21,852 nt of DNA, from assembly GCA_040752395.1 (NCBI GenBank), contig JBFMHD010000014.1:1-21852 (forward strand). The letters run 5' to 3'. Shown here piece by piece: positions 8,732-14,844 of this stretch. This stretch comes from JBFMHD01 sp040752395 [NCBI: Candidatus Hydrogenedentota bacterium] (GTDB lineage Bacteria > JBFMHD01). A program made the position numbers and the translations under genes. Under the pieces are notes generated by a model. It worked only from the letters and a program-made list of their open reading frames with translations, ran no database searches and was not told where the DNA came from. The first letter of the stretch is position 1. Each line of letters begins with the position of its first letter.

Positions 8732-9997
8732 TTACAATGACCCCCTTCTAATATCATCGAGTAATTCTCTGGCTATATTTATAGTTTCGGTCTCTAACTC
8801 TTTTTTTGGTTCCCCTGTTCTTAGTTTATCTTGAGTATAGACTCTTTCTTTAAGTTCTCTTATCTTTTCTAATATATAATCTTTGTCTTCCACAGCGCCT
8901 TTTGATAAGAGCATTAATATAACAACAACAGAATAGATTAGAACCGCCTGGATTATAACAAATATAGCATATATTAAAGTAAGTTCTTTAACTAAAATAG
9001 CACCTATACAAACTAATGCAGTGATAAGATAAAGGAATAAAACAGTGCTTGTATCAGAAAGCCCGATGCTTTTTACTCTGTGATGAAAATGGTCCAGTCC
9101 GGTATATTCAATCCACTCTTTTATATTTGTCACATCGCCTCTGTAAACCCTTGCAACTGTAATATAAATCATATCAAATATAAGTGGGCTTAAAACCATT
9201 AATGGTATGCAAAACGAAACTATCGGGTCTTGATTACTCCAGGTACCGTAGACAGCTAAAGCTGCGAGTAAAAACCCTAAAAAATTACTGCCACCATCAC
9301 CCATAAATATCGAGGCAGGATGAAAATTGAAATATAAAAAGCCAAGAGAGCTGCCAGCGATCGCTAATGAAATGAAACTTAATGCTGGTTCATTTGTATC
9401 TAAACTTATTATAAAAAAAGTTATTGAAGATATAAAAGCAAGCCCAGCCGCTAATCCATCCATGCCATCAAAAAAATTAAACGCATTCGTTATACCGATA
9501 AGCCAGATTACAGTGATTACAATCTCACCGATATCGCCCCATAAACCCGCTGGTAAAAAACTTAATCTTATCCCTGAATAAATAATAAAACTTGACGCTA
9601 ATATCTGGACAAATAACCTGAGCTTTGCTGAAACATCCATTATATCATCCAATATTCCAATTACTAAAAGCATTGTAGCAGCAAGGAATATTCTTCTTAC
9701 TCCAAGTGATAACTCATAATTCCAGAGTACAGCAAGGATCACACCTGCCCAAATAGCAACACCGCCAAGTAAAGGCATTGCGGAACTATGTATTTTTCGT
9801 GAGTTTGGTTCATCGACTATTTTAAGTTCTTTTGCTATCCTTGACATTATAGGTGTTGCTAAAAAAGAGACTATAAATGAGAGTATAAATACATAGATAA
9901 ATTCAGAGATATTTTCATAAAATATTTTTTTTACATCTGGATGAATTATAACGAAAAATAGTATTAAGAAAATCGGCCAGAGAACCTTTAAAATCAT
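8732..9997 (-). CDS. WecA/TagO-like undecaprenyl-phosphate sugar-1-phosphate transferase
   Basis: A 421-residue MraY/WecA-superfamily enzyme that moves a HexNAc-1-phosphate from a UDP-sugar onto undecaprenyl phosphate, the first step of O-antigen, teichoic acid or capsule synthesis at the inner membrane. Family motifs seen in order: NSRKIH...PLLGG (65-79), the metal-binding pair DD (117-118), NAFNFFDGMDGLAAG (171-185), FMGDGGSNFLG (231-241) and the cytoplasmic DHFHHR (302-307). The His-rich last motif points to the WecA/TagO branch rather than MraY. About ten membrane segments are visible. The C-terminal 60 residues form a charged cytoplasmic tail. It starts 4 nt after the PIG-L stop with no good Shine-Dalgarno, suggesting translational coupling. 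Confidence 0.92.
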   Translation of the reverse strand: MILKVLWPIFLILFFVIIHPDVKKIFYENISEFIYVFILSFIVSFLATPIMSRIAKELKIVDEPNSRKIHSSAMPLLGGVAIWAGVILAVLWNYELSLGVRRIFLAATMLLVIGILDDIMDVSAKLRLFVQILASSFIIYSGIRLSFLPAGLWGDIGEIVITVIWLIGITNAFNFFDGMDGLAAGLAFISSITFFIISLDTNEPALSFISLAIAGSSLGFLYFNFHPASIFMGDGGSNFLGFLLAALAVYGTWSNQDPIVSFCIPLMVLSPLIFDMIYITVARVYRGDVTNIKEWIEYTGLDHFHHRVKSIGLSDTSTVLFLYLITALVCIGAILVKELTLIYAIFVIIQAVLIYSVVVILMLLSKGAVEDKDYILEKIRELKERVYTQDKLRTGEPKKELETETINIARELLDDIRRGSL

Positions 9998-10001
9998 CGT
10001 T

Positions 10002-10631
10002 CTAAATCTTAAGAAAATATCTTAAAGCTAAAAATCCTTCGGCATACTTTTTTCTTGCCTGGAACCCCCGATATATAGCTATAGCTTTTATACTCTCTTT
10101 TAGATCATATAATGTAGGATAGAAATCCTGTTTTATCTGGGTTCTGTGAAATGATATTAATTTCTCCTTTTTTTCAATTATAGAAGTGATGTCAACAAAA
10201 ATATTGGGTTTAAAATTAATGGTGGTATAATCCTCATAAAATAAGAGTGAATCTATCTGTCTTGCTGAAGCCATAGCTATCTGGGCACAGGCTCTGTGGT
10301 CCTGGTGAGTATCATCATAATAATTCACAAAAATTATCTCTGGTTTAATCTTTTTAACAAAACTATCAACGAATGCGATGGTATTATTGCTAACTACAAG
10401 TTTAGTATCTTTTATTTTCCCTAAGATGACATCATCAGCATTAAGATATTTAGCAGCTTCTAATTGTTCTCTTCTTCTTGTTCTTGGGTTTCCGCCCCTA
10501 CTCCCATCAGTCAATATAAGTAAATAAACTTTATAACCTTTTTCTCTGTACTTAATGAGCGTCCCGCCACAACCATATTCAATATCATCCGGGTGAGCAC
10601 CTATTGCAAGTATCTTTTTATCGGTTGACAT
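10002..10631 (-). CDS. PIG-L (LmbE-like) N-acetyl-sugar deacetylase
   Basis: A 209-residue zinc-dependent deacetylase of the PIG-L/LmbE family (GlcNAc-PI, MshB or BshB-like). Motifs: GAHPDDIEYGCGG (11-23) with zinc ligands His13 and Asp16 and catalytic Asp15, TDGSRGG (41-47), and HQDH (109-112) supplying the third ligand, His112. The frame is open up to 10802, but that extension runs through a dispersed repeat (10752-10791) and has no family similarity. I therefore place the start at ATG 10631, where GAGAGG lies close upstream. It sits 4 nt before the WecA-like gene. A joint role is likely, such as deacetylating a GlcNAc-containing lipid intermediate, but the substrate cannot be read from sequence. 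Confidence 0.88.
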   Translation of the reverse strand: MSTDKKILAIGAHPDDIEYGCGGTLIKYREKGYKVYLLILTDGSRGGNPRTRRREQLEAAKYLNADDVILGKIKDTKLVVSNNTIAFVDSFVKKIKPEIIFVNYYDDTHQDHRACAQIAMASARQIDSLLFYEDYTTINFKPNIFVDITSIIEKKEKLISFHRTQIKQDFYPTLYDLKESIKAIAIYRGFQARKKYAEGFLALRYFLKI

Positions 10632-10751
10632 AATCCTCTCTGTATCTTTAACGCAATCTTCACAGCAGAATATACAGCAATCCGGGAATTTTGACAAGTA
10701 AAATTTTAGAGAGCTCTGAAAAACTTTATTTTTTAAAAATAGGTCTAAAAA

Positions 10752-10791
10752 ACGGGTCTTGTGACTCTCACTACTTCTTCGGAGTTCGGAG
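10752..10791. repeat. dispersed repeat R1, copy 1
   Basis: Forty bases matching 17487-17526 at 39 of 40 positions, same orientation. Its end holds two TTCGGAG heptamers. It lies in the intergenic region upstream of the PIG-L gene and contributes the spurious N-terminal extension of that frame. Confidence 0.85.
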
Positions 10792-10828
10792 AAGTGTCTC
10801 ACGTTTCAGGGGAGCAGTATATTGTCAT

Positions 10829-10892
10829 TCTCCAGCTTGACCGTGAAATCCAGTAAAAGCGTATGGATTCCCGCTTTCGCGGGAATGACATA
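10829..10892. repeat. REP-like double-hairpin element
   Basis: A roughly 63-bp element framed by GTCATTC and GAATGAC. The right half is a perfect hairpin (arms ATTCCCGC and GCGGGAAT at 10867-10874 and 10879-10886, loop TTTC). The left half is a decayed hairpin around CCAGCTTGACCG. Similar ATTCCCG...CGGGAAT elements are common extragenic repeats in many bacterial genomes. The enclosing inverted ends suggest a REPIN or MITE-like unit. Confidence 0.7.
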
Positions 10893-10915
10893 AAAAAATC
10901 TACGGTCAGAAATTA

Positions 10916-11094
10916 ATGTCCCAATGTATTAGTTATGCGGAAGTAAAAACAGGAGTCAGCGGAGCGGTGGTCAAGCATGTTGACGAAACCGGCTGGTTTG
11001 AAAAGAATCGGTTATGCTGATTATGGCCGGCGACGACTAAAACTGCCGTATGCTTTTAAATCCAGGTCTCTCGGAGTCGTAAAGGACTGAGGAG
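10916..11094 (+). pseudogene. decayed IS66-family transposase fragment
   Basis: The plus-strand frame from 10916 reads AVVKHVDETGWFEKNRLC, then stop, LWPATTKTAVCF, stop, IQVSRSRKGL. The HVDETGW core followed by WLW-A-T and F-I-(S)RSR is the catalytic-Asp region of IS66 (TnpC) transposases. The first stop is TGA at 11018-11020, where the family has Trp; the second is TAA at 11057-11059. Nothing upstream or downstream restores the rest of the protein, so this is a short relic. It is the only plus-strand coding trace besides the last gene. Confidence 0.65.
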
Positions 11095-11108
11095 GTTTTT
11101 TTTTATTC

Positions 11109-12542
11109 TTATCTTTTTCTTTTTTTCTTCTTTTTGATATAGTCAAGACGAACGGAAATAGATAGACCATGTTGATTATATAAGCCTTCAGCCATAGACA
11201 AATTTCTAATTGACTTATTTAATAATGGCATCATATTGGCGTTGGCTTGTAATAATGATGTCTTTTTCAGAAACATATCAATATTGATACCCGATGTATA
11301 TCTTGCAGAACCGCCTGTTGGCAAAATGTGATTTGGGCAAATGTAATCACTAATTGCTACTGGACTATATTTCCCCACACAAATTGTTCCTGCATTTTTA
11401 ATCTTATCAATCCACTTTCTTGGATTTTTAGTCATAATCTCCAGATGTTCAGGTGCGAAATCATTCGAAAAATATATTGCGTCTAATATATTATCTACTA
11501 TAATAATTGCTCCATAATTCGATAACGATTTAGTTGTAATTTCCCTCAAATCATTCTCATAGTTTTCTTCTAACAAAATATCTTTTATCCGTTTTCTAAC
11601 ATCATTCGCTAATTTTTTAGAGTCAGTCAATAAAATAGCAGAGGCATTTTCATCATGTTGTGCTTGTGATACCATATCTCTTGCCACAAAATTACTATCA
11701 ACAGTTTTATCTGCAATGATCATAATTTCACTTGGACCAGCAATAAAATCTATTGCACAAATCCCATTACTTGCAACAAATGCTTTTGCAGCAGTAACAA
11801 ATATGTTACCTGGTCCAAATATTTTATCAACTTTTGGAACACTTTTTGTCCCGCAGGCCAGAGCAGCAATTGCTTGTGCTCCACCTGCTCTTACAATTAA
11901 ATCTGCTCCTGCCAGATCAGCAGCAACTATTATTTTATGGTCAATATCTCCACCCCGACTCGGAGGAGACGCAACGATTATCTCTTTAACGCCAGCGACT
12001 TTAGCAGGCGTAACTCCCATTAATGCCGTAGTAAATAATATTGCATTACCACCCGGCACATAAACTCCTATTCGATTCAATGGATTGTATATTTGTCCAA
12101 CAACTAATTTCTGATATTTTTCTTTCCAATCCTTAGCTTTAACACTTTTTTCCCACGATTTAAGATTACCTACATTCTGCATTTTTTCTTGTTCGTGATA
12201 TGCTTTTATAAGATCAATAGAACTCTGCATATTTTTGATAAGTTCTTTATCCTCACTTTCTACTTTTTTGTACGCATCTTTTATCTCAGTTTTTTTAACA
12301 GTAATCTTTGATGACAATATTTTAACTCCATCATATTTTTCCGTATATTTCATCAAAGCTTTATCACCATCTCTTTGTATACTTGATATAATAGAAGATA
12401 TTAAAGGCATAATTTCCTCTATTCTCTTGCTTGATCTGGATATTATTTTAGCCCTTCGTTCTTTTTTCATAGTAGTTAGATTCTCAATTTTAAGAAAATT
12501 ATTACTCTTAACCACTTTGGTAATCACATTAATATCTTTCAT
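11109..12542 (-). CDS. hisD: histidinol dehydrogenase
   Basis: A 477-residue enzyme for the last two oxidations of histidine synthesis (L-histidinol to L-histidine, NAD- and zinc-dependent). Seen: YVPGG (glycine motif), GPGNIFVTAAK, GPSEI, the zinc ligands Gln293 and His296 in SQAQHDE, catalytic Glu365-His366 in APEHLE, Asp399 in ISDYICPNHILPT, and His458 near the end. It carries a run of lysines and arginines (IKKKKKRKR) after the usual C-terminus. The ATG at 12542 has AGAGG 7 nt upstream; the alternative at 12557 lacks one. No other his gene is nearby, and debris or dispersed repeats flank both sides, which suggests insertion or rearrangement. Very AT-rich codon choice. Confidence 0.95.
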   Translation of the reverse strand: MKDINVITKVVKSNNFLKIENLTTMKKERRAKIISRSSKRIEEIMPLISSIISSIQRDGDKALMKYTEKYDGVKILSSKITVKKTEIKDAYKKVESEDKELIKNMQSSIDLIKAYHEQEKMQNVGNLKSWEKSVKAKDWKEKYQKLVVGQIYNPLNRIGVYVPGGNAILFTTALMGVTPAKVAGVKEIIVASPPSRGGDIDHKIIVAADLAGADLIVRAGGAQAIAALACGTKSVPKVDKIFGPGNIFVTAAKAFVASNGICAIDFIAGPSEIMIIADKTVDSNFVARDMVSQAQHDENASAILLTDSKKLANDVRKRIKDILLEENYENDLREITTKSLSNYGAIIIVDNILDAIYFSNDFAPEHLEIMTKNPRKWIDKIKNAGTICVGKYSPVAISDYICPNHILPTGGSARYTSGINIDMFLKKTSLLQANANMMPLLNKSIRNLSMAEGLYNQHGLSISVRLDYIKKKKKRKR

Positions 12543-12584
12543 AAATATACCTCTCATTAGTAATGAAGATTCAATAAGAATCTC

Positions 12585-12621
12585 CTCTGAAAAACGCTGT
12601 AACTCTAATAATTCGGGGTAC
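12585..12621. repeat. dispersed repeat R2, copy 1
   Basis: Thirty-seven bases matching 17562-17598 at 36 of 37 positions, same orientation. Located between mutL and hisD, about 43 nt upstream of the hisD start, so it may lie within or near the hisD promoter. Confidence 0.85.
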
Positions 12622-12721
12622 GATAAAGGTCAATAGAGCAGAATCTATCACCGATGTCTTAGATGCAAACCGACGAGGCTGAAAGGGAGTATTCGTAATA
12701 GAGGTAATCCATCTGGCATTA

Positions 12722-14464
12722 CTATTTTCGTAAAAACATTCGTTCTATCTCTTCGTTATTTATCTTAACAAAGACTGGTCTTCCGTGTGGACAGATGAAC
12801 CCGTCATCTTCTTTCATTCTATAAACTTTATTAATCAGTTCTCGCATCTCCTGCTCGCTTAAAAAATCACCTGCACGAACAGCACTTTTACAGGCAATAA
12901 TTGCTACAATATCTCTTACTCTATCCTGATATATATTTGTTACTCTTTTATTTATCAGGTCATCAATGATATCAACAATAATGTTCTTGTCAGATATCCT
13001 TCTGCCAAGAAAAGATGGTACACCCTGAACTATAAGGCTTCCGCTCCCGAACTCTTCAATGATAAATCCAAGTTCTTTCATAATCTCGAAATATTCTTTA
13101 ATCTCTTCAATTTTATTCTGCGGGTAATGGAGTGAATATGGGATTAAAAGGTTCTGGATAGTAATACTATTTTCATTATACTGACTGATTATCCTGTTAA
13201 AATTGATACGTTCGCTTGCTGTATGCTGGTCGAAGATTACAAGATTATTCTCAAACTCAGTTAAAATAAAACATCTATTTAGTTGTCCGATAATTCTAAA
13301 AATTTCAATCTCTTCATCTTCTAATAAACCGGTTTGCTTTACACCTGGCAGTTCAAATCGTGATTCAAATAATGATGCCTTTGTTCTATGGGGTTCTATA
13401 TCTGACAGGCGAGGTTCTTGTTTTTTGTTAATATCTGAGATAAATTTATCAGCTCCGATTCCTTTAATAGCGGTGTGCAAGGTGGTATAGACCGCTGATT
13501 GAATAAAATCTATTCGAGTAAATCTTACTTCTTTTTTCTTTGGATGAACATTTACATCAACGAGATCAGGATTAATCTCGATAAATAGAAATATATAAGG
13601 GTGTCTTTGGGATGGGAAATAATTTTTATAAGCCTGATAGATAGTGTAAGATAACATTTTATCAGTAACTGGTCTGCCATTTACAAATATGAACTGGCTG
13701 TTTCTTGATGCGAGATGTTCATCAAGTGTCGAGATAAACCCTGATACGATGCCGAGCTCAGAATTATCTTCAGGTGATTCAATCTCTTTTTTAAAGGCGA
13801 CCAATTTATTACAAATATTATCACCATAATAATTTTTTAATATTTCTTTTTTACTCCAGCCTTTATTGGTTTTAAATATTATTTTACCATCAGTTATCAA
13901 TTGAAACGCTATTCCAGGATTCGATAATGAAAGAAGCAATACTATTTCCTGAATAAGATTTATCTCAGTAATATTTTTTCTTAGAAATTTCCTTCTTGCA
14001 GGTGTATTAAAGAAAAGATTTTTAACAACAGCAGTTGTTCCTTTTTTCGAGGAAATAGGTATAGAGGAAACCAGTTCGCCACCCTTGACAAACAATCTCA
14101 ATCCCTCGCCGTCTCCGGTAGCAGAGCTTGCTAATTCAAGATAGCTTACAGCGGCGATAGAAGCGAGTGCCTCGCCCCGGAACCCGTAGGTTATTATCTT
14201 ATACAAATCATCTAATTTTTTAATCTTACTCGTTGAATGCGATAAAACAGTTTTAGAGATATCGTCTTTATCAATGCCTTCACCATCATCAATCACAGTA
14301 ATGGATTTTTTGCCTGCGTCTTCTATATAGACATCGATATGTTCGGCTCTTGCATCTATTGAATTTTCGATAAGTTCTTTGACGATATTAGCGGGTCGTT
14401 CGATAACCTCGCCTGCGGCTATTTTAAGATATATCTCTTCCGGGAGAACATTTATTTTAGACAT
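12722..14464 (-). CDS. mutL: DNA mismatch repair protein MutL
   Basis: This 580-residue mismatch-repair mediator links MutS recognition to strand incision. The N-terminal GHKL ATPase has KELIENSIDA (catalytic Glu30), DDGEG (59-63), GFRGEAL (94-100) and VNGRPV. A variable linker spans about 335-385. The C-terminal dimerisation domain carries the nicking-endonuclease motif DQHTASE (412-418), ACKSAVRAGD (524-533) and CPHGRP (558-563). It therefore belongs to the endonuclease-type MutL of bacteria that lack MutH. The usual second Glu of the first motif is Asn423. It overlaps the STAS gene by 8 nt. Its only GAGG (14477-14480) is inside a small hairpin, pointing to translational coupling. Confidence 0.97.
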   Translation of the reverse strand: MSKINVLPEEIYLKIAAGEVIERPANIVKELIENSIDARAEHIDVYIEDAGKKSITVIDDGEGIDKDDISKTVLSHSTSKIKKLDDLYKIITYGFRGEALASIAAVSYLELASSATGDGEGLRLFVKGGELVSSIPISSKKGTTAVVKNLFFNTPARRKFLRKNITEINLIQEIVLLLSLSNPGIAFQLITDGKIIFKTNKGWSKKEILKNYYGDNICNKLVAFKKEIESPEDNSELGIVSGFISTLDEHLASRNSQFIFVNGRPVTDKMLSYTIYQAYKNYFPSQRHPYIFLFIEINPDLVDVNVHPKKKEVRFTRIDFIQSAVYTTLHTAIKGIGADKFISDINKKQEPRLSDIEPHRTKASLFESRFELPGVKQTGLLEDEEIEIFRIIGQLNRCFILTEFENNLVIFDQHTASERINFNRIISQYNENSITIQNLLIPYSLHYPQNKIEEIKEYFEIMKELGFIIEEFGSGSLIVQGVPSFLGRRISDKNIIVDIIDDLINKRVTNIYQDRVRDIVAIIACKSAVRAGDFLSEQEMRELINKVYRMKEDDGFICPHGRPVFVKINNEEIERMFLRK

Positions 14465-14828
14465 GAGGAGGCGCTGCCTCGTTGGTTAAGGATTGATAGT
14501 ATGCGATTGCCGCTTCCCTTGTATCAAACCATCTAAAAATTTTCACAAGGCCTAAAATTCGGAATATGTCGTGAACTCTCGAAGCAACCGAACAAAGAAC
14601 TATATCTCCTCCTAAATTCCTGATATTTTTTAATGAATCAACAATTAAACCGATGCATTGACTGTTAATCATTCGTAAGTCTTTAAGGTCAAGAATGATG
14701 TTAATTTTCTTTTGGGTTACTATAAACCCTTTTAAAATATCAGAGAATGAAACCACGCCATAAGCGTCGAGATCGCCAGCTACTTTTATAATTGTGCAAA
14801 CATTATGCTCTATCTTTTCAACAATCAT
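14457..14828 (-). CDS. STAS-domain protein (anti-sigma factor antagonist-like)
   Basis: A 123-residue single-domain STAS protein of the SpoIIAA/RsbV type. The first strand ends in VAGDLDAYGV (typical G-x-L-D turn, about 17-25). The core IILDLKDLRMINSQCIGLIVD (45-65) aligns with the family's D-L-x-x-(5 residues)-D-S-x-G-L motif. Ser56 occupies the phosphorylation site, but the flanking residues are Asn55 and Cys58 instead of Asp and Gly. Members switch anti-sigma factor kinases or other partners through that Ser. It lies 16 nt after mutS and overlaps mutL by 8 nt, so it belongs to the mismatch-repair operon. No anti-sigma factor or sigma gene is nearby, so the partner is unknown. Confidence 0.85.
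   Translation of the reverse strand: MIVEKIEHNVCTIIKVAGDLDAYGVVSFSDILKGFIVTQKKINIILDLKDLRMINSQCIGLIVDSLKNIRNLGGDIVLCSVASRVHDIFRILGLVKIFRWFDTREAAIAYYQSLTNEAAPPHV
14468..14480 (-). promoter_or_regulatory. hairpin covering the mutL ribosome binding site
   Basis: Perfect 5-bp inverted repeat GAGGC/GCCTC with a 3-nt loop, ending 3 nt before the mutL ATG and lying within the last codons of the STAS gene. It contains the only GAGG available to mutL. Ribosomes finishing the STAS gene would open it. Confidence 0.4.
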
Positions 14829-14844
14829 CTTGTTAATCCAGGCT

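Larger units (their letters stand above)
10632..11108. other. gene-free stretch filled with repeat and transposon debris
   Basis: The 477 nt between the PIG-L gene and hisD hold dispersed repeat R1, the REP-like double hairpin and the IS66 relic. They end in a run of nine T at about 11096-11104, next to the hisD stop. I see no intact gene or clear promoter in it. Confidence 0.7.

Noticed and set aside
10632-10802. N-terminal extension of the PIG-L protein
   Set aside because: It is encoded partly by dispersed repeat R1, has no family similarity and no ribosome binding site; ATG 10631 fits the family.
11018-11020. TGA in place of Trp in the IS66-like reading, hinting at TGA recoding
   Set aside because: A second stop, TAA, interrupts the same short frame, and the rest of the transposase is missing; decay is simpler.
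11066-11104. Possible plus-strand terminator (AGTC/GACT stem then nine T) next to hisD
   Set aside because: The stem needs a 2-nt bulge and a G-U pair, and no plus-strand gene is intact upstream; it may just be the edge of the IS66 relic.
11716-12636. Plus-strand open frames of 115 and 133 codons across hisD
   Set aside because: Antisense to conserved HisD motifs; composition follows the complementary coding strand.
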